Assembly (NCBI GenBank): GCA_025360005.1
Contig: JANYDA010000050.1
Span: 1 to 64,000, forward strand
Source of the DNA: Fibrobacteria bacterium
Lineage (GTDB): Bacteria > Fibrobacterota > Fibrobacteria > UBA11236
Reading direction: 5' to 3'
DNA length: 64,000 bases
The translations under genes and the position numbers were made by a program. A model generated the notes under the pieces. It made no database searches, was not told the origin of the DNA, and saw nothing but the letters and a program-made list of their open reading frames with translations. Of this stretch, positions 35,317 through 44,528 are shown piece after piece. How positions within the stretch are numbered: the first letter of the stretch is position 1; the number at the start of each line of letters is the position of its first letter.

Positions 35317-36186
35317 ATGCCGCGTCGGTTTTTTTTTAATACGCTGACGGGGCTATCCCTCCTTTCCGGAAACATCGCCGCCCACGGCGGCATCCACGCC
35401 TCTGGTAACATGCCCGTTACCCAAGCGCGGCCCGCCGCCGACACGGCGTCCGGCCCGGCCCCCGCCGCCTTGCACATCTATCTGGGCCCGGACAGCAATG
35501 CCTGCGGCATCACCTTGCCTTACTCCGCGCCAAACCGGAAGCGGCTCCGCAAACCGGGCCTTATCATTTGGCTGCATGGCGGCATGCGCAGCCAGAACCG
35601 GGAGAAAGGCCTGGAGGCGCATCGCGCTCTCATCCCGTTCGTTGCGGAAGACGGATATATCCTGGCCAGCCCCTCCGCCTTCGGCGGGCAGGAATGGCCC
35701 ACGCCCCAAGGCATCGCCCACATCGACGCACTCATCGAATATATCGCGTCCCATTACGCATTCGACGGCAAGGATATCAACCTGGTAGGCGTATCCGACG
35801 GCAACCTGGGTGTCATCGCTTACAGTCTCCAGGGGAAGCGGGAGCTGCACCGCCGGATCCTCATCTCCAGCGCGCCGCAACTGGTGCTTCCCCTGGAAGC
35901 GCTTGCCAGTCAGGCGCGGTTCGGCCGGGGCAGTTGGGATTTCCTGCAAGGCGGGCGGGACCGTCTTTTCCCCCCGGACCAGGTGATCCCGTATCTGAAG
36001 CGGTGGGAAACCCTCTATCCCAATTCCCATCTCCATTACTTTCCGGAAGGCGAGCACGACTTTTCCTTTTATTCCGAAAACGCATCCGACTTGTTGAAAA
36101 GCTTGTTTTCCGAAGGAAAGAAGCGTCCGGAAACCGGCAGTTCCAAGCGCGGGGAGACCGGCAAGAACGGTCCCGCCAGGCCTTAA
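35317..36186 (+). CDS. Exported alpha/beta hydrolase (esterase-like)
   Basis: About 289 residues with a signal-like N-terminus (MPRRFFFNTLTGLSLLSGNIAAHG). The hydrolase core has KPGLIIWLHGGMRSQ (oxyanion strand), nucleophile elbow GVSDGN (Ser in VGVSDG), a likely acid residue in GRDRLFPPDQ, and catalytic His in GEHDFSF. It resembles PHB-depolymerase/feruloyl-esterase-type secreted hydrolases. It lies 57 bases after the CpxP-like gene on the same strand. Substrate unknown. Confidence 0.78.
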   Translation: MPRRFFFNTLTGLSLLSGNIAAHGGIHASGNMPVTQARPAADTASGPAPAALHIYLGPDSNACGITLPYSAPNRKRLRKPGLIIWLHGGMRSQNREKGLEAHRALIPFVAEDGYILASPSAFGGQEWPTPQGIAHIDALIEYIASHYAFDGKDINLVGVSDGNLGVIAYSLQGKRELHRRILISSAPQLVLPLEALASQARFGRGSWDFLQGGRDRLFPPDQVIPYLKRWETLYPNSHLHYFPEGEHDFSFYSENASDLLKSLFSEGKKRPETGSSKRGETGKNGPARP

Positions 36187-36212
36187 AAACTCCGGCCATA
36201 CAAAAAACTTCG

Positions 36213-36233
36213 TCGGGAAACTAGTATTCCCGA
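36213..36233. repeat. Small inverted repeat
   Basis: Stem TCGGGAA/TTCCCGA (7 bp, perfect) with a 7-base loop, 26 bases after the hydrolase stop and 23 bases before the next start. No T-run follows. It could be a 3'-end hairpin or an operator. Confidence 0.35.
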
Positions 36234-36255
36234 TCAGTTAAAGGCATAATGGAGC

Positions 36256-36726
36256 ATGGTGAAGAGGATCACTGCATGGACGTTGGGGGGGCTCTCCTTG
36301 TGGGCCGCATCCGTGGCATGGGCCGGTTCCAATCCAACCGTTACGTATCCCGCCAAAGCGATTTCCGTTTTTCCGGCCAAAGCAGGCAAGGCCAAGGCGA
36401 TTCCGCTTATCCAGGCTTCCGCCCCCAAAGGCGCCCCCGCCCAAGGTAACCCGGAAGGTACGTCGGCTCCGCAAACGCAAGCCGCTCCCGCCCCCAAGCC
36501 CATCCTGGCGGACGCGTTCATCGCCCAGACCATTTTACGCGTCTACCTCAACCGCCCCGCCGCCATTTTCGTCTACAACTCGCGGGGGCAGCAGGTTTAT
36601 CACCTGGATTCGAATGGCCCCATGGAAGCGGTGCCCCTCTTGGGCATGAACACGGGCTTCATCTACCTCACGGTCCGCACCGCCCAAGGCGAAATGACCA
36701 AGAAGCTGGTCTTTACGGGGAAGTAA
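36256..36726 (+). CDS. Small exported protein with sorting-tail-like C-terminus
   Basis: A 156-residue protein: signal peptide (about 1-23, ending AWA), an Ala/Pro/Lys-rich linker to about residue 85, and a C-terminal domain (ILRVYLNRPAAIFVYNSRGQQVYHL to KKLVFTGK) with the strand pattern of T9SS or FlgD-like sorting tails. There is no passenger domain between signal and tail. The gene may encode a small surface anchor or be a minimal cargo. No specific family is recognised. Confidence 0.65.
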   Translation: MVKRITAWTLGGLSLWAASVAWAGSNPTVTYPAKAISVFPAKAGKAKAIPLIQASAPKGAPAQGNPEGTSAPQTQAAPAPKPILADAFIAQTILRVYLNRPAAIFVYNSRGQQVYHLDSNGPMEAVPLLGMNTGFIYLTVRTAQGEMTKKLVFTGK

Positions 36727-36853
36727 GGCCGCAAGGCCGAAAAGCCGCAGTCGCGATTCGCACCGGTCGCCGCGGCTCGGCTTTGCCGGGCAGGCAGGCC
36801 TGAGGAAACCCCAATGTGGGCGCTTTGTAAAGGGCTCGGTTGCGATTGCCCCT

Positions 36854-37084
36854 TCACTTCTTCTTGAACAAGTCCGACAGCGCTCCCAAGTCCCCGTCCC
36901 CGCCTCCGGCGGCCTTCTGGTTCTCTTCCTTGATGCGTTTGAACACTTCTTCGCGATGGATGGAAATTTCCTTGGGAGCATCGATGCCGATTTTGATGTT
37001 CTTCCCGTCCACGTCCATGATGGTAATGCAGATATTGTCGTTGATGCGGATGGATTCGCCCACCTTGCGGGTAAGGATCAGCAT
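36854..37084 (-). CDS. csrA: Carbon storage regulator CsrA
   Basis: A 76-residue RNA-binding protein. [18 protein letters not shown] at the start and [10 protein letters not shown] near the end include the conserved Arg residues that contact GGA motifs. The C-terminal 20 residues (Gly/Lys-rich) extend slightly beyond the usual length. Its ATG overlaps the fliW stop by one base (TGATG), so the two are co-translated. CsrA represses flagellin translation in Bacillus, and the leader upstream of the flagellin gene carries matching sites. Confidence 0.95.
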   Translation of the reverse strand: MLILTRKVGESIRINDNICITIMDVDGKNIKIGIDAPKEISIHREEVFKRIKEENQKAAGGGDGDLGALSDLFKKK

Positions 37085-37542
37085 CAGGGGATGATCCGTT
37101 CCCGCAACGAATAAGCGTCGTTCTCGATGATGATTTGCTTGCCCACCTTTTCCCGAATGTTGATGAACAGGGGCCCCATCAGGTTGGCGGTGGATTCCAT
37201 CAGCGGGGTCCGCAGGGTGACGATGACGTAGAGCAGCAGCTCCTTGGGATCCTTGATCTCCAGGGAGGCCAACTCCTCTTTCTTGATTTTAGGCTGGTAG
37301 TCGGGACGGAAGGAAAGCGGGTTGATGATGGCGAAACGGATGGCGTTGCCATCGTCCACGCATTCCATCCAATGGAAAGGCTGGTGCTCCGGCACGGACA
37401 TGATGATGAACTTGCGGGCGTTCTCGAATCCCGGCAACCCCACGGGAAAGTGGATGACTTGATCCTCGGTCCAGGGCAGTCCGCTGGAGGTGATGTGTTG
37501 GGTAGCTTTCATTCCGAAACGGTTTCCTTCCGAGTCATCCAT
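37084..37542 (-). CDS. fliW: Flagellar assembly factor FliW
   Basis: A 152-residue FliW protein: [14 protein letters not shown], a strand-rich middle ([14 protein letters not shown]), and [27 protein letters not shown]. FliW binds CsrA and flagellin, relieving repression when flagellin is low. It has a ribosome site (AAGGGA) and starts 18 bases after the flagellin stop. Gene order flagellin-fliW-csrA matches the regulatory circuit. Confidence 0.95.
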   Translation of the reverse strand: MDDSEGNRFGMKATQHITSSGLPWTEDQVIHFPVGLPGFENARKFIIMSVPEHQPFHWMECVDDGNAIRFAIINPLSFRPDYQPKIKKEELASLEIKDPKELLLYVIVTLRTPLMESTANLMGPLFINIREKVGKQIIIENDAYSLRERIIP

Positions 37543-37560
37543 TATCCCTTACCGTCCGGA

Positions 37561-38430
37561 TCATTTCAAGAGTTCCAGCACCCGCCCTGGGGCCTGGTTG
37601 GCTTGCGCTAGCATGGATGTGGCGCTTTGGGTGAGGATCTGGTTGCGCGTGAATTCGGTCATTTCCAGGCCAAAGTCGACGTCACGGATGGAGGATTCGG
37701 CCGAGGTGAGGTTGGTGTCCTGGACTTCCAGGTTTTGCGCGGCTTGATCCAGCCGATTGATGACTGCGCCCAGGTCCGAACGGACCGTGCTGACGGTGCG
37801 GATGGCCGAGTCCACGGCGCTGATGGCGGCAAAGGCCCCTTCGCGGCTGGTGATGGACATAAGGCCGGGTGGCAAGCCCAGCGCTCCCAAGGTTAAGGGC
37901 AGGATATTCACCTGCAAGGTGTCGTTGGTACCATGCGTGTTACCCCAGTTGATGCCCGCGCCGATGTGCAGGATGCAGCTGTTTCCGCCCATCGTCCCGA
38001 AAGAGCCGGAAGCGCCATCCAGCAGGGTCATGCCGTTGTATTTGGTGCTCAGGGAAATACGTTGGATTTCCGACATCAGGGATTGGAATTCGTTATTGGT
38101 GAAGGAGCGCTCGGTGGTGCCCATGCTGTCCGTATCGGATTGGATGGCCAGCTCGCGCATGCGCTGCAAGATGTCGGAAACCTGGCCGCAGGCCCCTTCC
38201 GCTATGTTCAGCAAGGCGGAGCCTTCGTTGGTATTGCGCAGGGCCGCGGCCGTGCCGCGCACCTGGAGGCGGATCTTCTCGGACAGGGTAAGGCCGGTCA
38301 CGTCGTCCGAAGACCGGTTGATGCGCATGCCCGTGGACAAACGCTCCAGGGATTTCGCCAGGTTGCCGTTGCTTTCGCTTAGCGAACCGTTAGTGATCAT
38401 AGCCGTGATATTGTGGTTGATTCTGGACAT
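37561..38430 (-). CDS. Flagellin
   Basis: A 289-residue flagellin. The N-terminal D0/D1 region (MSRINHNITAM, LAKSLERLSTGMRINRSSDD) and C-terminal D0/D1 (SSIRDVDFGLEMTEFTRNQILTQSATSMLAQANQ) are clear, with a short variable middle. It forms the filament or is a minor filament protein. The ATG at 38430 has GGAGGG five bases upstream. The leader carries two CsrA-type GGA sites and a sigma-54-type promoter. No other flagellar gene is in the window. Confidence 0.95.
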   Translation of the reverse strand: MSRINHNITAMITNGSLSESNGNLAKSLERLSTGMRINRSSDDVTGLTLSEKIRLQVRGTAAALRNTNEGSALLNIAEGACGQVSDILQRMRELAIQSDTDSMGTTERSFTNNEFQSLMSEIQRISLSTKYNGMTLLDGASGSFGTMGGNSCILHIGAGINWGNTHGTNDTLQVNILPLTLGALGLPPGLMSITSREGAFAAISAVDSAIRTVSTVRSDLGAVINRLDQAAQNLEVQDTNLTSAESSIRDVDFGLEMTEFTRNQILTQSATSMLAQANQAPGRVLELLK

Positions 38431-38432
38431 GC

Positions 38433-38445
38433 GACCCTCCCTGGG
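38433..38445 (-). promoter_or_regulatory. Candidate CsrA site over the flagellin Shine-Dalgarno
   Basis: The minus strand reads CCCAGGGAGGGTC just ahead of the flagellin ATG, overlaying an AGGGA core on the ribosome site. CsrA sites in this position block ribosome binding. Confidence 0.55.
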
Positions 38446-38457
38446 CGGAAACCGGAT

Positions 38458-38470
38458 GCCAATCCCTGGC
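38458..38470 (-). promoter_or_regulatory. Candidate CsrA-binding hairpin in the flagellin leader
   Basis: The minus strand reads GCCAGGGATTGGC: a 4-bp stem (GCCA/TGGC) with GGA in the loop, the classic CsrA target shape. It lies 28-40 bases upstream of the ATG, as the upper site does in the Bacillus hag leader. Confidence 0.6.
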
Positions 38471-38496
38471 GTCCGACCTGAAAAGACCGCAAAAAA

Positions 38497-38511
38497 GCAA
38501 ATGAAGTGCCA
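38497..38511 (-). promoter_or_regulatory. Sigma-54-type -24/-12 promoter of the flagellin operon
   Basis: The minus strand has TGGCAC (38506-38511), five bases, then TTGC (38497-38500), the exact sigma-54 spacing. The implied transcription start is near 38,486, giving a leader of about 55 bases that includes both CsrA-type sites. Confidence 0.7.
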
Positions 38512-38623
38512 GAAACTCCAATGGCTTAATTTGGACCATAGCGGTAGAGCCGGCGTGCGGGGAAAGACATTGGGAGGCACAATATTCCCACCCGGGCGGG
38601 ATTTGCCTGGCGGCCGGGAACGA

Positions 38624-40327
<1,704 letters not shown>

Positions 40328-40346
40328 GGGCCTGATCAAGATACCC

Positions 40347-40937
40347 TCAGGAGTTCCCGCGCGCCACTCCGCCGGACACGATGAATGCCAAAAGCTTGGC
40401 GCTTTCCGCCGAGGCCAGCGGCGTGATGCGCTCTTTGGGGACCAGCATCATGTAGCCGCCCATGTTGTAGGACTGGGGCATGTAGACGGCCACGCGATCG
40501 CCGGCTTCCGGCAGGAATTCCAGGGTATCCGAGGTGATGAAGCCGAGCAGTTTGATATCCTTGCCGGCCGGGGCGGGGGGATTCTCCAGAGCCAAGGGCA
40601 GATGCGCCAGTTCCACCATCACCGGCCGGTTGAACATCTTCTTTTCGCCCACGAACGCGCCGATCAGATCCTTGATGGAAAAGTAAAGCAGCTTGACCAC
40701 CGGCAACCGCGTCAAAACCTTTTCGAAATAATCGAAGATGCGGGTGAAGAATATGTTGGAAGCCAGCGCGCCCACCATGATGATGAATACGATGGTGACG
40801 ATGAACCCGATTCCGGGAATGGGGATGCCCAGCAAGCCGTCGATCTTGTGGAACACGGTGAAGATCACCCAGCCGGTCACCATCATGGGGGCCAGGATCA
40901 GGATGCCTTTGAGGAAATTCGTGAACAGTTTTTGCAT
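40347..40937 (-). CDS. DUF502 membrane protein
   Basis: A 196-residue protein with two N-terminal membrane segments (about 5-30 and 42-65) and a soluble C-terminal domain; the blocks PGIGFIVTIVFI, RLPVVKLLYFSIKDLI and GFITSDTL match DUF502. Plants and bacteria have such proteins of unknown function. The ATG at 40937 has GAAGG upstream. It starts 14 bases after the rpiA stop, an operon with rpiA and possibly htrA. Confidence 0.85.
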   Translation of the reverse strand: MQKLFTNFLKGILILAPMMVTGWVIFTVFHKIDGLLGIPIPGIGFIVTIVFIIMVGALASNIFFTRIFDYFEKVLTRLPVVKLLYFSIKDLIGAFVGEKKMFNRPVMVELAHLPLALENPPAPAGKDIKLLGFITSDTLEFLPEAGDRVAVYMPQSYNMGGYMMLVPKERITPLASAESAKLLAFIVSGGVARGNS

Positions 40938-40951
40938 GTTACCTTCGGGCC

Positions 40952-41635
40952 TCAGGCGAGGACGCGCACGCCTCCGGGATGGCCGACCAGCACGGTGGAT
41001 TTTTTGGCATAACGCAGGAACAGGCCGTGCCCCACAACGCCGGGCAGGGCATTGAGTCCCGCATCCAGCGCGTGCCAATCGGGATCGGCCGGAAACGTGA
41101 CGTCCAGGATGAGGTTGCCGTTGTCGGTGACCACGGGACCATCCTTTCCCCCGGGGGCCAGGCGCAGGGCCGGCTTGCCCCCTAAGGCTTCGATGCCGGG
41201 TCGCACCAGGCTGACTGCGGCCGGCATGATTTCCACCGGGACGGGGAATTTCCGCCCCAGCTTTTCCACCAACTTGCCCTGGTCCACGATGACGATGAAT
41301 TTGCCGCAGGCTTCCGCGAGCAGTTTTTCGCCCACCATGGCGGCGCCGCGGCCTTTGATCAGGCCTTTTTCCGGCGAGACCTCATCGGCGCCGTCGACAT
41401 AGAGATCGATGCGGTCCGTTTGATCCGCGGAAAGCAAGGACACGCCTTCCGCCTTGGCGAGCAAGGAACAAGCGAAAGAGCTCGCTACGCATTGCACGGA
41501 AAGGTTCTCTTCCTTGATGCGGCGGGCCAATTCCCGGAGGAAAAAGGTGGCGGTGGATCCGGTGCCCAAGCCCACCACCATACCTTCCTTGACTGCTTTC
41601 GCCGCTTCCAGGCCTACGCGTTGTTTGTCGTCCAC
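40952..41635 (-). CDS. rpiA: Ribose-5-phosphate isomerase A
   Basis: A 227-residue enzyme interconverting ribose-5-phosphate and ribulose-5-phosphate in the pentose phosphate pathway. Family motifs GLGTGSTATFFLREL (22-36), DGADEVSPEKGLIKGRGAAM (about 78-97) with catalytic Asp/Glu, and LAEACGKFIVIVD are intact. Length is normal. It heads the rpiA-DUF502 operon. Confidence 0.96.
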   Translation of the reverse strand: MDDKQRVGLEAAKAVKEGMVVGLGTGSTATFFLRELARRIKEENLSVQCVASSFACSLLAKAEGVSLLSADQTDRIDLYVDGADEVSPEKGLIKGRGAAMVGEKLLAEACGKFIVIVDQGKLVEKLGRKFPVPVEIMPAAVSLVRPGIEALGGKPALRLAPGGKDGPVVTDNGNLILDVTFPADPDWHALDAGLNALPGVVGHGLFLRYAKKSTVLVGHPGGVRVLA

Positions 41636-42028
41636 GGTGTCTTTCCGGAAAGGGATCTGGTTAACGATTCCTAAATTTAGACTCTTTTCGCGGAACGGTT
41701 TCCTTCCGGTGCCATCGCCGCTCCAAGTGAACTGAAATTAGGTCAAATCCGGGATAAATAAAAACCCGCTCCCGCGAACCCGCTTGCAATCGTTGCCCAA
41801 AATCTTATCTTAGTGGTCCCTCGAGTGGTGTCCGTTGCGCGGGTAATAACGGCCCATTCAACTCAGCCTGGGAGGTGGATTGTGATCCACCTCCCAGGCT
41901 CCTCGTAATTCCGGCAGTACCTTGAAAGAGACCCTCAGGGGCATTTCTTCCCCAGGCCCCGGACGAGGAGTAGAGGTATCTTAGCCGTTACCCCAGAGCC
42001 TTTCCGGCGCAACATCTCGGAAACCACC
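41636..42028. other. Divergent intergenic region with a large hairpin
   Basis: About 390 bases between rpiA (minus) and the nuclease gene (plus). It holds an AT-richer stretch (41740-41765) that may contain the rpiA promoter and a perfect 16-bp inverted repeat (separate entry). No protein is evident. Confidence 0.5.
41865..41900. repeat. Perfect 16-bp inverted repeat with 4-base loop
   Basis: Arms AGCCTGGGAGGTGGAT (41865-41880) and ATCCACCTCCCAGGCT (41885-41900) flank TGTG. There is no T-run on either side, so it is not a classic intrinsic terminator. It lies 128 bases upstream of the nuclease gene. It could be an RNA leader hairpin or a mobile repeat unit. Confidence 0.7.
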
Positions 42029-43171
42029 ATGGCATCGCACCGCAATCCGTTCCATTTCCTTTCGGCTTGGGCCCCCATCCTGGCCTGGCTTTTCTGGGCG
42101 CCCCCGCCCGCTTGCGCCTGGGGAGCGCAGGGGCACCAGGTGATAGCCGCGATAGCGGAAGACATGCTCACGCCCGGAGCCAAGGCCGCCGTGAAGAAAA
42201 TCCTGGGGCCCGGCGGCGGTGCGGTTTCCCTGGCTTCCGTTTCCACCTGGGCCGACGACATCCGCATGCTACGTCCGGAAACGCGGCCGTGGCATTACGC
42301 GACCATCCAGATCGCGGAGACGCGCTATGATCCCGCCCATGCGGATTCCGTCGACGTGGTTAAGGCTCTCACCCGCGAGCTCGCCATCCTCGGGGATCCC
42401 GCTTCGGAAAGGTACGCGCGTGAGGAGGCCCTGAAATGGGTGGTGCATCTGGTGGGCGATCTGCACCAGCCCCTGCACGTAGGCGAAGATCACGACAAAG
42501 GCGGCAACCTCGACCAGGTCAAAGTGAACCGGCGCAGCTACAACCTGCATGCGGTTTGGGATTTCGTCCTGTTGGAGCGGTTGCATCTTTCCACGGACAG
42601 TTTGCGCGGGATGCTGGAAAGGGAGATCGCCGCCGATCCCGGTTTCATCGAACGCAACGCCTCCGGTACCGTTGCGCAATGGACCGACGGGACCCATGCC
42701 AAGTCGGCCGCATGCTACCTGCTGCGCGGCCGGCCCATCCCCAAGGGGATCAAGGTGCAACTGGACAAGGACTACGTGAATGCGGCCACCGCCGCCATCT
42801 TCGGTCAGATTAAGCTGGCGGGCGTGCGCCTGGCGTTCTCCCTCAATCGGGCGCTCGATCCGGACGCGAAGATCAGGGCCGTGCCTCCCGCCAGGCCGCC
42901 GCAGGGTTGGCATGAGGACAGGGACGATTTCTTCCGCCAGGCGGATTCGATAAGAGACGGCGCGGAAGGCCCTGGCGGAAAGGTTTCCGAGCCACGGCAT
43001 TCCCGCGCGAGCCGGCCTCCCGAAGGCCGATACGCCTGGAGCGCGAATTCCCAGGTGTACCATCTGTCCGGATGCGCCGACGTGGGGCGCATCAAGAAGA
43101 AAAACCTGCGCAGCGGAGACCATCCTCCTCCGGGGCTGCGCTTGCACGCCGGTTGTCCCATCGCCCGCTGA
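42029..43171 (+). CDS. Secreted S1/P1-type nuclease with C-terminal Cys-containing domain
   Basis: A 380-residue enzyme. Signal cleavage after ACA leaves Trp31 as the N-terminal zinc ligand, as in P1 nuclease. Other ligands are His36 (WGAQGHQ), Asp76/77 (WADDI), His89 (WHY), and HLVGDLHQPLH (140-150) with DHDKGGN. After about residue 290 there is a linker, then a domain resembling the Ada-type zinc domain (VYHLSGC, then HAGC). The enzyme should cleave single-stranded nucleic acid outside the cell. The added C-terminal domain is unusual for this family. Confidence 0.85.
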   Translation: MASHRNPFHFLSAWAPILAWLFWAPPPACAWGAQGHQVIAAIAEDMLTPGAKAAVKKILGPGGGAVSLASVSTWADDIRMLRPETRPWHYATIQIAETRYDPAHADSVDVVKALTRELAILGDPASERYAREEALKWVVHLVGDLHQPLHVGEDHDKGGNLDQVKVNRRSYNLHAVWDFVLLERLHLSTDSLRGMLEREIAADPGFIERNASGTVAQWTDGTHAKSAACYLLRGRPIPKGIKVQLDKDYVNAATAAIFGQIKLAGVRLAFSLNRALDPDAKIRAVPPARPPQGWHEDRDDFFRQADSIRDGAEGPGGKVSEPRHSRASRPPEGRYAWSANSQVYHLSGCADVGRIKKKNLRSGDHPPPGLRLHAGCPIAR

Positions 43172-43392
43172 CGCGGCTGCGGTCAAGGCTCGGTCAAAAC
43201 TTCTTCTAGTTCCGCTCTGCCATGCGGATTTCTTTCCGGGGTTGGTAATTTAACTTCGTTCCCATCGGGCCTTGTCCGGGCCCGGCCGCGTTATCCGTCC
43301 CGAATCGCCCCTCTCCCTCCGCATCCGCGGGGATACGGGTAACCCGGCGCCGCCTTGGGCTTTTTGGGCCATTTGAAAACTGGAAAACCCGT

Positions 43393-44472
43393 ATGCCCCG
43401 CTCTATAATAAAATCAATGCGCCCGTCATCCTTCGCAATCCCTTTCACGCTTCTGCCCCTGCTCACCGGCTGCCTCGATCGCGCGCCCGCGGAGAAAGCC
43501 GCCGCCACCGCCTCCGCGGATCAGGCCATGGTGGACGACGCCAAGGCCTTCGGCATCTACCAGTGGAACAAGGACTCCACCTACCAAGCGGGATTGGAAA
43601 GCGAAATCAACGCCTTGGGGACCAGCCCCACCTACGCCATGTATTTCGTGGATAAGGACATGGGCTTTCCCAAGGACATCATCCATTACAACGCCGAGCG
43701 CAATATCAAGACCGTGCTCAGCCAGGAGCTGGAAAGCTATTCCCATCGTGATGATTTTCACGTTTTGGACTCCATCCTGGCGGGGCGCTGGGACGGGTAT
43801 TTCCGCCGCTTCGCCAAAGAAGCCCGCGCTTCCCATCAGACCATCTATTACCGTTTCGGGTACGAGATGAACGGGGATTGGATGGCATGGGGCGAACAGC
43901 CGGATAAGTTCACCAAGGCCTGGAAGCGGGCCTGGAGGATTTTCCACGAAGAAAAGGCCGGCAACGTGAAATGGGTTTTCAGCGCCAACGTGATTTGGGA
44001 CGATCGCACCGTGAAGGCGGACATCGTGCCCTATTATCCCGGCGACAAATACGTGGACGTGGTGGGACTGGACGGGTACAACTTCGGGGACACGCATTCG
44101 CGCAACCACAAGTGGAAGTCCTTCCGGGACGTGTTCCAGGCGTCCCTGGACGGCCTCAAGGAACATTTTCCCGGCAAGCCCCTTTGGATCACGGAAATCG
44201 GCTGCGCGGAAGGGCCCGGGAAGGCGCAATGGATCCAGGATTTCTTCAGCCATTTCAATGCGGACAAGGACGTGCGCGTATTCGTTTGGTTCAACGAGGA
44301 CAAGCAATACGCAGGCGAGCCCAATTGGCGCTTCGACAGCGACAAGGACTCCGCGGAGAAATTCCGGAGTTGGGCCATAGCGAATAATTCGATTACTTAT
44401 TTCTCGCTGCCGGCGAACGAAGAAGAGAGCCGGGGAAGCGGAATGGAATCCGGCGCCGCGGTGCGATTATAG
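43393..44472 (+). CDS. GH26-family beta-mannanase-like lipoprotein
   Basis: A 359-residue glycoside hydrolase. The lipobox is LPLLTGC (Cys27). The TIM-barrel has acid/base Glu158 in RFGYEMNGDW and nucleophile Glu268 in WITEIGC, the GH26 pair. The mature start GIYQWNKD, WVFSANV and VGLDGYNFG fit the family. It probably cuts mannan or related beta-1,4/1,3 hemicellulose at the cell surface. An ATG at 43417 is an alternative start, keeping the lipoprotein signal. Confidence 0.87.
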   Translation: MPRSIIKSMRPSSFAIPFTLLPLLTGCLDRAPAEKAAATASADQAMVDDAKAFGIYQWNKDSTYQAGLESEINALGTSPTYAMYFVDKDMGFPKDIIHYNAERNIKTVLSQELESYSHRDDFHVLDSILAGRWDGYFRRFAKEARASHQTIYYRFGYEMNGDWMAWGEQPDKFTKAWKRAWRIFHEEKAGNVKWVFSANVIWDDRTVKADIVPYYPGDKYVDVVGLDGYNFGDTHSRNHKWKSFRDVFQASLDGLKEHFPGKPLWITEIGCAEGPGKAQWIQDFFSHFNADKDVRVFVWFNEDKQYAGEPNWRFDSDKDSAEKFRSWAIANNSITYFSLPANEEESRGSGMESGAAVRL

Positions 44473-44528
44473 GCGCTTCGTCTGATATCCGATTGAATGC
44501 GCCTCTCTCTCTCGAATCCCCGCCCGGT

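Noticed and set aside
43402-43407. TATAAT box just before the second ATG of the GH26 gene
   Set aside because: No -35 at the right distance (TTGAAA is 25 bases away), so it may be chance within the signal-peptide codons.
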